A stretch of 42,212 nt of DNA from positions 1-42,212 of the IMG/VR virus record IMGVR_UViG_3300025674_000094. One strand, 5' to 3'. The translations under genes and the position numbers were made by a program. A model generated the notes under the pieces. The model searched no databases. It was given only the letters and a program-made list of their open reading frames with translations, and was not told the origin of the DNA. This stretch comes from a virus. Position 1 is the stretch's first letter. The number at the start of each line of letters is the position of its first letter. Of the stretch, positions 30,329 through 39,568 are shown in pieces.

Positions 30329-31920
30329 TATAATCCTTTTAAAAATTCTAATTCATCAGCGCTTAATCTATCTTCATATGCACCATAAGAAGGGTTATTA
30401 GGATTGTAAAAACCTCCTGTATTTTCATCGTAAATATTTAAAAATAATTCTTTTAAACTGTTTATTTTATTAGGAAGTTTTTCCTGTATGTTTTTTCTAG
30501 TTTGTGCGTTTGGTGCTCTTTTTTTAGGGTCATCACTTACAAATCTTAAATCTCTTTTTATGTCTTTTATTTTTTTCCTTAAATCTTTTGAGCCCGTGTT
30601 TGGACTTCTCATTCTACGAGAAGTAGGTATTTGTTTATTAAAAGGAGTTACTTCTTTTTTCTTAAAACCAACTCTTTCTCTTTTATCTGGAGAAATTTTT
30701 TCTTCTTCTTGATTTGCTTTTAAACCCGGAGGAAGCAAACTGTCTAATATATTTCTAGGAACATTAAGTTTTTCACCGTCTTCTCTAATTTCAACTAAGT
30801 CTAATCCTCCTTCTTCTGTTGCAGGAAGAGCACTTTCATCTAATCTATCTGAAACAGTATCATTATTTTGACTTTCATTTCCAATAGCTAATAAATTAGT
30901 TATATTACTATTTAACCTTTGGTTTTCCTGCTCTTCACTTTCAAAAATACTTTCTTCATCTTCTAGCTGTGCAAAAGATTCGTTATCCATTAAATACATA
31001 GGAACAGTAGATGAATCTTCACCATCAAGGTTTAAATTAGCTCCAGAAAAATCTTTATTATCATCAACGATTGAAAACTCTTTTTGACCTACACTAGAGT
31101 ATATAGATTCTATTTGTTTATTTAGTGCGTTAATATCGTTCCTATAAGTATTAATACTTGATGAAACAGAATTGTAAAGAGCCTCGTCGTTTTCTGGGTC
31201 TAGTTCATTTAAAGTTTCTTGAGCCTTTGAAATTATTGCAAGATTTTCTTTTATACTGTTATTAAAACCTTTTAACCTATCTTTTTGAACGTCATTAAAT
31301 TTTCCTTGCTTATCTATTTTATCACTTATTAAATCCATTCCATCACCACTAAGCATAGACTTAGCTAACTGGTTTATAGTAAATTCAGGAAAAAAAGTTT
31401 TATATTTTTTTGCTTGAGCGTAAGCGTTATCAGATACTATTTTCTTTTTATTGTAAATATTTTTAGCAAAATTAGAACCTATGTCTATTAATCCAAACTC
31501 ATCTTCACTTTCATTTGGCAACATACTTTCATAAACAGAGTCCCAAGTATTGCTATATCCATCTCCCTGAAAACTAGCAATAGGAACACTATTTAACTCG
31601 CTTGTAATTTCTTCCTTAAGTCTTTTCGTTGCTACATATTTTCTTTCTTTATCTTGTATTTTTTTTCCTTCATCATATCTTGTTTGCTCTAGTGTTATTG
31701 CCCTAGCTCTTTCGTTTTGTTGATTAGCATACCTTTGTCTAGCAGTATTAATTTCCTGCCTATCTAATTCAAGCCTAGCATCTGCACGTTCATTTGTTTT
31801 TCTTTGCTGTTGGTACTCAGGACTAGCATACTTAGCTATCTCTGTAAGGAATGTATCAAGACCACTCTGAGGTTCTTGAATTATTATAGGTCTATTACTT
31901 CTTGATAATACTCTTGCCAT
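30328..31920 (-). CDS. Internal virion-type coiled-coil protein, 530 aa
   Basis: Start at ATG 31920 (MARVLSRSNRPIIIQEPQSG), which follows GGAGGCA; an in-frame start at 31956 lies inside the preceding gene. Residues 35-110 are a basic coiled coil (RADARLELDRQEINTARQRY). The middle is acidic and Asn/Ser-rich; the C-terminus is Lys-rich and then acidic. It sits between tail/structural genes and the giant ejection protein, so a second ejection or core protein is likely. No catalytic motif. Confidence 0.7.
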   Translation of the reverse strand: MARVLSRSNRPIIIQEPQSGLDTFLTEIAKYASPEYQQQRKTNERADARLELDRQEINTARQRYANQQNERARAITLEQTRYDEGKKIQDKERKYVATKRLKEEITSELNSVPIASFQGDGYSNTWDSVYESMLPNESEDEFGLIDIGSNFAKNIYNKKKIVSDNAYAQAKKYKTFFPEFTINQLAKSMLSGDGMDLISDKIDKQGKFNDVQKDRLKGFNNSIKENLAIISKAQETLNELDPENDEALYNSVSSSINTYRNDINALNKQIESIYSSVGQKEFSIVDDNKDFSGANLNLDGEDSSTVPMYLMDNESFAQLEDEESIFESEEQENQRLNSNITNLLAIGNESQNNDTVSDRLDESALPATEEGGLDLVEIREDGEKLNVPRNILDSLLPPGLKANQEEEKISPDKRERVGFKKKEVTPFNKQIPTSRRMRSPNTGSKDLRKKIKDIKRDLRFVSDDPKKRAPNAQTRKNIQEKLPNKINSLKELFLNIYDENTGGFYNPNNPSYGAYEDRLSADELEFLKGL

Positions 31921-31921
31921 A

Positions 31922-33034
31922 TTAAGCTTGCCTCCATCCACCGTTAACATAAACATACATTATTCCATTAGAGCCCTCAAATCTTTGACCCTCCTGACCT
32001 TGTCCTCCAGTCCATCCCGGTGGACTACTCATACTACCAGCTCCAGTTGGAGCTACGTATTCTCGGTCTCCAGCACCTTCTAGTTCAGCTAACGCTAGTC
32101 CAGCATCTTGCAAGTACTTTTCTCTTTGACCTCTAATATCTTCAAATAAACCTCTTTGAGCAGACTCAAGACTTCTTGTTCCTCGCTCTTGAATACTACT
32201 TCCAGCTTCAGACATTAATCTTTCTCTTTCTCCAAAACCAGTAAAGCCAGCACCAGCACCTTGAGAAGAAGACATAGCTTTTCCTAATGCAGATTGTGCT
32301 TGAGAGTTTATATCTGCAACATTTGACATATAACCTGCTACTGTTGACTCTTCTCTACTGGGGTCATATAAGAATTGACTTTGAAATTTTTCTAACTGCT
32401 GTTCATTAGGCATATACCCAGCCGCTTCATAAACATCTGCAATACTAGGCATACTTGTTTGACCTGAGCCATAGGTGTAAGTTGAACCACCATCATTATA
32501 TTCAGGTATCTTAAATTTATTTTGAGTAGCACCAGCCGCTCTACTTAAAGCTTCTATCATTTCATCCATATTCATTATATCGCCAGAATCTTCCTTCATA
32601 CCTCTATATTCTCGCATACTTTTAGGGTTAGGATACTTACTTTCCATCATTTTTAGTAGTTCAATGTCTCTTTGCATCTTAGACAAGCCGCTTAATATGC
32701 CCTTATCGCTCATATTATCCATCATACCTATGTTACCCATGGCTTGTTGAGTACCCATTCTCTGCCTAGCGTCTATCTCTAACGGGTCATCTACACTACC
32801 ACCATCTTGCATGTAACCAGACTGAGGCATCTTCTTTACATTGCCACCACCCATCATTTGTTGTGAGCCACTAAGCGTACTAAGTGCTATTAGTTCATCA
32901 ATAGCTGAGTGACCACTTTCCAATCTATCTGCATTGTTTAACATATTTAACTTATCCATTCCTATTTTTTCTGCGGCATCTTTACGTATAACAAATTCAC
33001 CGGGTTCTAACATTGCTGGTACTGTATCTGGCAT
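31922..33034 (-). CDS. Structural protein with MLEPGEFVIRKDA motif, 370 aa
   Basis: DTVPAMLEPGEFVIRKDA at the N-terminus is a motif recurrent in phage virion proteins, often seen near C-termini of tape-measure-like proteins but here at the start of a separate ORF. Met/Gly/Asp-rich repeats follow (QMMGGGNVKKMPQSGYMQDG). The C-terminus is a small Gly/Trp-rich domain (PPGWTGGQGQEGQRFEGSNG; VYVNGGWRQA). It begins at a TAATG overlap with the previous gene, whose end (GGLIDMNPF) would fit as a continuation. Confidence 0.7.
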   Translation of the reverse strand: MPDTVPAMLEPGEFVIRKDAAEKIGMDKLNMLNNADRLESGHSAIDELIALSTLSGSQQMMGGGNVKKMPQSGYMQDGGSVDDPLEIDARQRMGTQQAMGNIGMMDNMSDKGILSGLSKMQRDIELLKMMESKYPNPKSMREYRGMKEDSGDIMNMDEMIEALSRAAGATQNKFKIPEYNDGGSTYTYGSGQTSMPSIADVYEAAGYMPNEQQLEKFQSQFLYDPSREESTVAGYMSNVADINSQAQSALGKAMSSSQGAGAGFTGFGERERLMSEAGSSIQERGTRSLESAQRGLFEDIRGQREKYLQDAGLALAELEGAGDREYVAPTGAGSMSSPPGWTGGQGQEGQRFEGSNGIMYVYVNGGWRQA

Positions 33035-34164
33035 TACAAAATCCTCCTACTAAATGGGTTCATATCTATTAATCCACCATGTCCATATTCCTCTATTTGA
33101 CCACCATTTTTATAACCTCTTAATCTTCTTTGAGCAGCTTCCATAAAATCTAAATTACTAGAGTCTCCAGATAGAGAAGATTGCTCTGGGTATTGTTGTA
33201 ATAAAGTTTGTAAAGAAGCTAAAGGTCTTTGTTCTCCTGTAGCAGGTTCAAGCTCAGACTCAAGTCTTTGTATTATGTCTGCAAAGCTTGAAGCTCTGTC
33301 TCTATATTTTTGTGCACTTGGAATATCTCCAAATTCTTTTATAAAGCTATTAAGACTTCTAGAACTAGCTTGATTTCTTAATGCTTCTGATTCATTAATA
33401 TCTGCTATTGTAGTGTTTAACCTACCTAGTCTATCTGAACCTCTAAGACTTTCTTCATAAGACATCATAGGGTTAGACTCAAGGGTTTCATAAAGTTCAT
33501 CTCTTGAAACACTTTCACGAGCTCTTAGTTCATTAAAAGCTTTATCTGTAGATGAGCCATTGTCAACTAAAAAATCTGATTGCTCTGGAATTATAGCTCC
33601 ATCAGTAGATGGGTCAAAAACCTTTCTATCTATTTTTGCTTCTGCCATACGAGCATCAAGAAATTCATTAAGCTTTCCACCAGCATAAGTAGCCGCACCT
33701 TCTCCAATAGAGCGTTTAGCTAAACTACCTAAGTCTTCAGTTTTTCTACCTTGTTTTCTCAGGTAATCAAAGTCATCTTTATATAAACCAGTAGAAGATT
33801 GTTTAATGTTTCCAGCATCTACAAGAGAACCACCTACTAATTCACCAGCTCCCCTACCTATAGCAGTTCCAAGTGCTTTACCAGCAAGCACAGACATTCC
33901 ACCAGTAGGTGCGGCTAGTGCCGCTCCAAGCAAGCTACCTCCAAAACTACCTGCTTTACCAGCTAGTCCCCTCCAAAACTGTTCTTTAGATAACTTCTCT
34001 GCTTGTTTATTAAATTCTTCTTGAGCTATTCTTTTGTCTCTATCTAAACCTGTTAAATATCTAGCTCTAGATAGTCCGGGTATATAGCCACCTGTTTGAT
34101 AACCCATAGGCTTCATGTAACCTCCACCCATATATCCTTTAATTGTTTTCTTTTTATCGTACAT
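33034..34164 (-). CDS. Structural protein with Gly/Ala-rich membrane-like segment, 376 aa
   Basis: A Met/Gly/Tyr-rich start (IKGYMGGGYMKPMGYQTGGY) precedes a helical region and a Gly/Ala-rich hydrophobic stretch at about 64-112 (GSLLGAALAAPTGGMSVLAG), which may be a glycine-zipper-like membrane element. The C-terminus KNGGQIEEYGHGGLIDMNPF resembles Gly-rich linkers seen upstream of LxPGEF motifs. Probably an internal or ejection protein. Translationally coupled to the next gene. Confidence 0.7.
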   Translation of the reverse strand: MYDKKKTIKGYMGGGYMKPMGYQTGGYIPGLSRARYLTGLDRDKRIAQEEFNKQAEKLSKEQFWRGLAGKAGSFGGSLLGAALAAPTGGMSVLAGKALGTAIGRGAGELVGGSLVDAGNIKQSSTGLYKDDFDYLRKQGRKTEDLGSLAKRSIGEGAATYAGGKLNEFLDARMAEAKIDRKVFDPSTDGAIIPEQSDFLVDNGSSTDKAFNELRARESVSRDELYETLESNPMMSYEESLRGSDRLGRLNTTIADINESEALRNQASSRSLNSFIKEFGDIPSAQKYRDRASSFADIIQRLESELEPATGEQRPLASLQTLLQQYPEQSSLSGDSSNLDFMEAAQRRLRGYKNGGQIEEYGHGGLIDMNPFSRRIL

Positions 34165-34173
34165 GATTGTCCT

Positions 34174-34848
34174 TTATATTGTTACTTCAGTTCTCCATAC
34201 AGAGGTTATATAATAATTTTTTGATGAACCGTGAGGGTTAGGAGCTGCTTGTATGCTTATTGAAGCTTTAGCTCCTACGTCCACAACAGGTGTATTGTTA
34301 AAATCAGATGTTTTAATTTCTATTGTTGTATTATCTACAAATGTATCTGTATATGTAAAACTAGCAACTTCATCTACATCTGCGTCACCATTATCTTGTC
34401 TTTTAATTTTAAAAGTAAAGTTGGCAGTAGGTGTATCAAATGATTCTGGTCTAAATAATATTTTATGACAAGTCATTTTAAATGGAACAAGAAGAGTTGA
34501 TGTAGCATCATTCATTCCTGTTTGTTCTCCTGTTCCCTGCCAAGGTATAAAATGCTCTGTAGTTGAGATATTATCAGAAAAATTATGTTTATATATTCTA
34601 TAGTCTATGAATGTATTTGTATACTCTAAGATATTAGTAGTTAGTTTTCTATCTACAAATCTGTTTCCATCTGGAGTTAAGTAAACTTTATATAGTAAAT
34701 TATTTTTTTTAAGATTTAAACTAGGGCTAGAGCTTTTATTGTTTGATATAGATACTTGACCTTCAATCATATTACCTAAATGCATTTCTTCGTTAGAATA
34801 TAAAGCATCTTGTTTTTTATTTGTTAAGAACTTAGAGTGATTTCTCAT
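34174..34848 (-). CDS. Beta-rich virion protein, 224 aa
   Basis: The protein has strand-rich segments (FIPWQGTGEQTGMNDATSTL; KILFRPESFDTPTANFTFKI) like small tail-surface or fibre-associated proteins in marine podoviruses. No signal, no membrane segment, no catalytic residues seen. It starts one base into the nozzle gene's stop. A role as an appendage or knob at the tail tip is inferred. Confidence 0.65.
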   Translation of the reverse strand: MRNHSKFLTNKKQDALYSNEEMHLGNMIEGQVSISNNKSSSPSLNLKKNNLLYKVYLTPDGNRFVDRKLTTNILEYTNTFIDYRIYKHNFSDNISTTEHFIPWQGTGEQTGMNDATSTLLVPFKMTCHKILFRPESFDTPTANFTFKIKRQDNGDADVDEVASFTYTDTFVDNTTIEIKTSDFNNTPVVDVGAKASISIQAAPNPHGSSKNYYITSVWRTEVTI

Positions 34849-37643
34849 TAAGAAACTTCCTTGCTTTTTAAAGTTCTATATTGAATAGTTATATCATTAA
34901 CTTCAAAAGTACCAGAGTCAGGTAAAACAATTTTAAACTGTATGCTTTGGCAACTAACTATACTGTCTGCCTTAAAAACTCCTACATCCCAAGTAGACAC
35001 AGCATCTAAATCTCCAGAGTCATTACCTGCAGGTGTTACATTTGAACCTGTAGAAAAATCAGAGAAGCTACCAGTACCATTTATTGCAAACTCTAAAGGA
35101 GTTAGTTGGTCTACACTTGACTTGTAAGTTATTACAACCTTGTATATTTTTTTAACTAATCCTGCATTACCAAAATCTATATCTCTAGTTATTATAGATT
35201 GATTACTTTGAGCACTAATGTTTGCTCTGTACTTTAAAAACTCAACTACCGTAGCTGACTCTTCATGTCCTATAATTAAACTATTGTTCCAATCTTTAGC
35301 AAAGTTAGTATAGTAGTGACTATCTGTAAATAAATTTGTATTATATGTCCAAGCACTAGTATCAAAATTATATATAAAACATTGATTACTATTTGTACTT
35401 AAATCTGAAGGAGACCTCATTACAATTAATTGATTACTTATATCGTCATATCCGCACATAATATCTTTAAAATGTGAACTTCCATTTGCAAAGTCAGACC
35501 AAACTGGTATATTAGAATTAGTAGACTCGAATATACCTAATTTGTTTTTAGTTAAGTCTACCGTATCAGCTCCATTATAAATAAAACATCCTTTTTCATT
35601 TGCCCATACAACTCCAAGTTCAGTTTTTACAATACTATAATGAAAAGAAACCCCAGAGTTTTTTATGCTTTCTTCTAAAAACCAACCTGAAGGAGTTGGG
35701 CTAGATATATTTAATATATGTGTGGTGTTATGTTTAAAAGCTAAAAGCTTATCAGCAAAAGATTCTAAAGCTGTGTATTTTCCATAGTCTCCTCTAGAAA
35801 CGTCTATAAAATTTGTTTCTACAAATGTATCAAACTTACCTAATTCGCTAAACATAATCCTATCACCGTAAACAATCTTAGAATTGCTCTTATCTTTTAA
35901 TGATACATTAGCTATAAAATGCCTTCTATTTGCTATGACAGAAGTCTTATAAAATTCTTTTTCTGCACCTATTGAATTAAATTTTACATCGTGAGAATAA
36001 CCATTAATACTTTTAAAGGTGTCGAAGTTAGGATTAACAGACCTTAAACCTTCTGATGCACTAGTAGCGGAATAGTATCCAGAATTTTGACTATCATTTA
36101 CATCTGAATCAACTCTTTTAACCCAAGGAGTATACTCGCCATCAAGTGTCATTCTAGCTCCAAGGGCTATATCTATATCAGCAAATAAAATTAAATCATC
36201 TGTACTTCCAAATTCTCTTATGTATATTCTACCTCCGGTTATTCTACCTGAATAAAATCTATCTGCATAAACAGTACATTTTAAAGATTTGTTTTCACTT
36301 GTAGTTGCCAATACTCTAGTTGTATATTTACTAGGAAGACTTTCTTGATTTTCATCGTAAATAAATGTTTGCCAAAACTCATAAGATTTAGCTCCCCAAC
36401 CTCCCTCTCCGCTTCCTTCTATAACTCCTATGTTCCAACCTAATCCTCTTTTATAAATAGCTCCACTATCATTACCTATTTGGACATCTGGAGTACCTCC
36501 ATAGCCACGATATACTTTTACAGGTGTTGAATTACTTCTACCTTCAGCCCCCCTCCTAACCATTAAACATTCTGGTTTTTCAGACGAGGTTGTTAAAATT
36601 GAATACACTTGACCAACTTCAAAAAAGTGATTAGCATTTCTTCCACCGCTAGCTGTGTCAAATAATATAGAATTTTCAGTAACTGCGTCTACATCTTCTG
36701 CTGTTTGAATAACGCCTCCAACTAGATTTTCTACTATACCATTTAATGTGTTATAGTGAGTGTCTGTACCTATAGTATTTTGATTCGAACCAATTAAAGC
36801 TATTTTTACAGGAGGAGTTAAATAAGCAGGATGTTCATACCAACCATTAAAAGCTAAAGAAACAGAATCATTTGCTGAAGAAAATTGATTTGTCTGTATA
36901 TACCCATACCATTTTAATATCGAAAGGTTTTCTGGGTTTGTATCTGTAATTCTTAAAACTTCATCTGAAAAACTAAATATAAATTGCGAAGTAGAAACAA
37001 ATTCACTTGCTGGAGAAATTAATGTAGGATTTATTTCTGCATTTCCCCATCCGTCATCAGTATTTTGAGAATTACTAGTGTTATTAAAAGACCAAATATC
37101 TATAGTGTTTGTCGCAGCATCTCCAAAAGCACACAACCTATCACCATTTGACCTTTTAACGTTAATTCTTACTTCAGTTGAAGCTCCATCGGGAGAACTT
37201 GTAAACGTTAATGTAGCACCTGAACCGACTAAACCTCCTAAACCTGTAACTGCTTGAGAAATAACAATAGCACTTACATTAACTCCTTCAGTTCCAGTAA
37301 CTGAATTAATTACTGTTCCACTTGGGATTCCTGTACCTGTAACAGTTTGACCTACTCTTATATCTTCACTATCAACAACACTAATAGTTGTATTTGTATT
37401 AGAATACCCAGCATCTGTATTAACTGTAAAAGCTGTTTCGTCTACAATAGGTTTGCCAATTAACATCATATAATGGTCACTACTCTTGGTAATAAATCCA
37501 GAACACTTGTAAGTACCATCATTGAGAAGGCTTCCCGAAACTCTTACAATGTCGCCTATTTTAATTCCTGCTACTGCAGTCCAGTAATCAGCATCACCTT
37601 CGTACTTTATATATTGTTTTGATGGGTCTATAGATAAAGCCAT
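34848..37643 (-). CDS. Tail nozzle-like protein, C-terminal part, 931 aa
   Basis: It is a long beta-rich protein whose second half is propeller-like: ALESFADKLLAFKHNTTHIL, GVVWANEKGCFIYNGADTVD, DISNQLIVMRSPSD and IYNFDTSAWTYNTNL are typical of podovirus nozzle (tail tubular B-type) proteins. The expected nozzle N-terminus (NKFDAGINTVKDARDL) is in the separate upstream ORF at 37647-38111. An inserted Ig-like or repeat region may lie at about 75-150 (VGQTVTGTGIPSGTVINSVT). It forms the DNA exit channel of the short tail. Confidence 0.75.
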   Translation of the reverse strand: MALSIDPSKQYIKYEGDADYWTAVAGIKIGDIVRVSGSLLNDGTYKCSGFITKSSDHYMMLIGKPIVDETAFTVNTDAGYSNTNTTISVVDSEDIRVGQTVTGTGIPSGTVINSVTGTEGVNVSAIVISQAVTGLGGLVGSGATLTFTSSPDGASTEVRINVKRSNGDRLCAFGDAATNTIDIWSFNNTSNSQNTDDGWGNAEINPTLISPASEFVSTSQFIFSFSDEVLRITDTNPENLSILKWYGYIQTNQFSSANDSVSLAFNGWYEHPAYLTPPVKIALIGSNQNTIGTDTHYNTLNGIVENLVGGVIQTAEDVDAVTENSILFDTASGGRNANHFFEVGQVYSILTTSSEKPECLMVRRGAEGRSNSTPVKVYRGYGGTPDVQIGNDSGAIYKRGLGWNIGVIEGSGEGGWGAKSYEFWQTFIYDENQESLPSKYTTRVLATTSENKSLKCTVYADRFYSGRITGGRIYIREFGSTDDLILFADIDIALGARMTLDGEYTPWVKRVDSDVNDSQNSGYYSATSASEGLRSVNPNFDTFKSINGYSHDVKFNSIGAEKEFYKTSVIANRRHFIANVSLKDKSNSKIVYGDRIMFSELGKFDTFVETNFIDVSRGDYGKYTALESFADKLLAFKHNTTHILNISSPTPSGWFLEESIKNSGVSFHYSIVKTELGVVWANEKGCFIYNGADTVDLTKNKLGIFESTNSNIPVWSDFANGSSHFKDIMCGYDDISNQLIVMRSPSDLSTNSNQCFIYNFDTSAWTYNTNLFTDSHYYTNFAKDWNNSLIIGHEESATVVEFLKYRANISAQSNQSIITRDIDFGNAGLVKKIYKVVITYKSSVDQLTPLEFAINGTGSFSDFSTGSNVTPAGNDSGDLDAVSTWDVGVFKADSIVSCQSIQFKIVLPDSGTFEVNDITIQYRTLKSKEVS

Positions 37644-37646
37644 ACT

Positions 37647-38111
37647 TTACTCTGTCGAACCAGCACCGGGAATAGCAGAAGAGCTTAATGTAGCTACTCC
37701 ATCTACAGGTGTGTTTTGAGGATTTTTAAAACTTACATTTCCACTAGCAACCCCAACTGTATATTCACTTCCAATATTTGAAAAGTCGTCAAATATACTA
37801 TGGTCTGATTCAAAGTACGAAAAGTTATAACCTCCACCAAGACTAAGTCTTCCGGTTGAAGTTCCGGGAGCACTTGTTCCTATTTCTAGCCTTGCAGTAT
37901 GTTTTGATATAAAAGTTGGAAGAACACTACCACTTACATCAGATGGGTTAGCTTTCTGTTGAACTAAACTACCTGCAGATTTTATTTTTCCCTGTGCATC
38001 AACTGCCATATTAGTTATAGAACTTGACTCTGGTTCAGATAAATCTCTTGCATCTTTAACTGTATTTATTCCAGCGTCAAATTTATTTATAGTATATAGT
38101 TGTTTAGGCAT
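37647..38111 (-). CDS. Tail nozzle N-terminal segment as separate ORF, 154 aa
   Basis: MPKQLYTINKFDAGINTVKD, ARDLSEPESSSITNMAVD and GKIKSAGSL are the usual opening of podovirus nozzle proteins. The ORF then ends after a beta-rich region (GVATLSSSAIPGAGSTE), and the large nozzle ORF starts four bases later. So the gene is either naturally split or interrupted. It overlaps the M15 peptidase gene by one base. Confidence 0.72.
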   Translation of the reverse strand: MPKQLYTINKFDAGINTVKDARDLSEPESSSITNMAVDAQGKIKSAGSLVQQKANPSDVSGSVLPTFISKHTARLEIGTSAPGTSTGRLSLGGGYNFSYFESDHSIFDDFSNIGSEYTVGVASGNVSFKNPQNTPVDGVATLSSSAIPGAGSTE

Positions 38112-38491
38112 TAATCAAGTATCTCCACATGTACCAAGTCATCGAATCCATTATCTTTAACATCTCCGTCAGAGTCCCAGTCTCCACCCCAACGAACCTT
38201 AACATTAAGTTGTTTAGCTATCCCTCTAATCATTCCACCCATATAATGAAACCCATCTCTATTCTTCCAGTCTATAGGATAAGGAGCTAGGTCTACAGCT
38301 TTACCTTCCATGTGCTTAGAGTACTTAACTTTAGTAGCCCCTTTCTTTAACAACTCTTTCTGTCTTTCGCCTGTACGTAAACCTTCTATTATAGTAACAT
38401 CCATAATTTTAATAAGCTCATTAAGAACATCAACTAGTCTAGTATCTACACCTTCTAATCTTTTTTTACTTGTCCTACCAAACCTAGGCAT
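38111..38491 (-). CDS. M15-family peptidoglycan peptidase, likely endolysin, 126 aa
   Basis: The zinc site is visible: SKHMEGKAVDLAPYP gives His60 and Asp67, and DLVHVE gives His121 with the nearby acidic residue; IIEGLRTGERQKELL is the conserved upstream helix. This is the small M15 L-Ala-D-Glu/D-Ala-D-Ala type endopeptidase fold used as endolysin by many phages. It has no signal peptide, so it needs a holin; holin candidates lie about 1.1-1.5 kb upstream in the same operon. Confidence 0.88.
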   Translation of the reverse strand: MPRFGRTSKKRLEGVDTRLVDVLNELIKIMDVTIIEGLRTGERQKELLKKGATKVKYSKHMEGKAVDLAPYPIDWKNRDGFHYMGGMIRGIAKQLNVKVRWGGDWDSDGDVKDNGFDDLVHVEILD

Positions 38492-38886
38492 TATGCTCTC
38501 CTTACTTTCTTTGCAACTGATTTACTATATTTAGCTTTTTGCTTTCCCTTTGCAGTAGCTCTTTTCTTAGCTCTGTTAGTACTTGCTTTTTGAGAAGGAC
38601 TGAGGCTTTTTCTAACTGACTCAGGTAAGTAACGACCACGTTTCTTCTTAGGTTTTTTCTTATCACCTTTACTAACATAGTCCCACTTCTGCTTGCCCCA
38701 CTTAGTCAAACTATTACTAGATGACTTAGCTCCTTTATATCCACCACCTGCTTTTTTATATCTTGCAGTAGCTAGTTGAGCTTTACGTGCAGACCATTGT
38801 CCTTTTCTTCCACCTTTAGTACCAGACTTAACAGAAGAAACAATTCGTTTCCATAATGCTGGTTTTGTTTTTGTAGCTGACGCCAT
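38491..38886 (-). CDS. Lysine-rich basic protein, DUF5872-like, 131 aa
   Basis: The C-terminal half has the pattern KWGKQKWDYVSKGDKKKPKK, RGRYLPESVRKSLSPSQ and THR/Ser-Lys-Arg repeats that I recall from small basic viral proteins (DUF5872-type); the family name is from memory. The sequence is roughly one-third Lys/Arg. It could bind DNA or RNA or be packaged with the genome. It is the third of a run of very basic genes just upstream of the endolysin. Confidence 0.72.
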   Translation of the reverse strand: MASATKTKPALWKRIVSSVKSGTKGGRKGQWSARKAQLATARYKKAGGGYKGAKSSSNSLTKWGKQKWDYVSKGDKKKPKKKRGRYLPESVRKSLSPSQKASTNRAKKRATAKGKQKAKYSKSVAKKVRRA

Positions 38887-39047
38887 TATTTCTTTTTAGG
38901 CTTAGAGTGTTTCATTTGTACTTTGAACCCAGCAGTAAGGCTAGCACCCTTGTGAGGTTTAAATGCACCACTATGCTTCATTAATTTAAGACCCTTACCT
39001 GACTTCATCCAATGATAACCGGCAGGAGCTTTAACTTTTTTATTCAT
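38886..39047 (-). CDS. Small basic protein, 53 aa
   Basis: The translation opens MNKKVKAPAGYHWMKSGKGL, continues KLMKHSGAFKPHKGASLTAG and ends KHSKPKKK. The pattern (V)KAP-x-G-(Y/F)HWMK...LM...PHKGASL resembles small proteins I have seen beside similar basic genes in marine phages. ATG at 39047; its TAA overlaps the next ATG (TAATG). Function unknown. Confidence 0.68.
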   Translation of the reverse strand: MNKKVKAPAGYHWMKSGKGLKLMKHSGAFKPHKGASLTAGFKVQMKHSKPKKK

Positions 39048-39048
39048 A

Positions 39049-39339
39049 TTACCACTTCACCTTATCCGCCCAATAAGCAGCAGACATTTTACCCTTAGCT
39101 ATATTCTTACCATGTCTTGCTTTGAACGACTTTCTTTTCATTTTCATTCTTCTGGATTCACCAGCTTTTGGTTTACCTGCTGTACTAGCACCCTTCTGAC
39201 CAAACCTAATTGTTTTAATCTTAGACCCTTCCTTAGCCACAACAATATGACTTTTCTTAGGATGTCCCGGGGTACGCTTAGGCTTGTTAAATCCAGATAC
39301 TCCAGCTCTTTTTAATCTAGGGTCTTTCTTGACAGGCAT
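39049..39339 (-). CDS. Lysine-rich basic protein, DUF6321-like, 96 aa
   Basis: The sequence carries KKDPRLKRAGVSGFNKPKRT, PGHPKKSHIVVAKEGSKIKT, IRFGQKGASTAGKP and RKSFKARHGKNIAKGKMSAA, then YWADKVKW. This is a well-conserved viral small basic protein pattern (I associate it with DUF6321, from memory). The RKSFKARH...YWA tail is the diagnostic part. It may bind nucleic acid. It lies one base from its neighbours on either side. Confidence 0.75.
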   Translation of the reverse strand: MPVKKDPRLKRAGVSGFNKPKRTPGHPKKSHIVVAKEGSKIKTIRFGQKGASTAGKPKAGESRRMKMKRKSFKARHGKNIAKGKMSAAYWADKVKW

Positions 39340-39340
39340 A

Positions 39341-39568
39341 CTACTTACCCTTCATTAATCCAATAACTAAGTCTTGGATAACTTCTACTAATTCTTTAAA
39401 CATCTTCCCTTCTTTTTCTTCCTTAACAAAAGGTATATTGATTTTATCGTTTAACATCTCAGCCATTCTATCAGAAAAATCATCTGATGCTATGTGACCT
39501 ATTGCCTGCTCTTGTACTATTTCAGCTTGCTCTTCAGCCAACTTAATTAACATTGTTTTAATATCCAT
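39341..39568 (-). CDS. Small helical protein, 75 aa
   Basis: It is acidic and helical (LIKLAEEQAEIVQEQAIGHI; FKELVEVIQDLVIGLMKGK). No membrane span is long enough to be sure, although the C-terminal helix is hydrophobic. It lies between the basic-protein cluster and a holin candidate, with a TAATG overlap to the latter. A lysis-regulatory role is possible; unrecognised. Confidence 0.6.
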   Translation of the reverse strand: MDIKTMLIKLAEEQAEIVQEQAIGHIASDDFSDRMAEMLNDKINIPFVKEEKEGKMFKELVEVIQDLVIGLMKGK

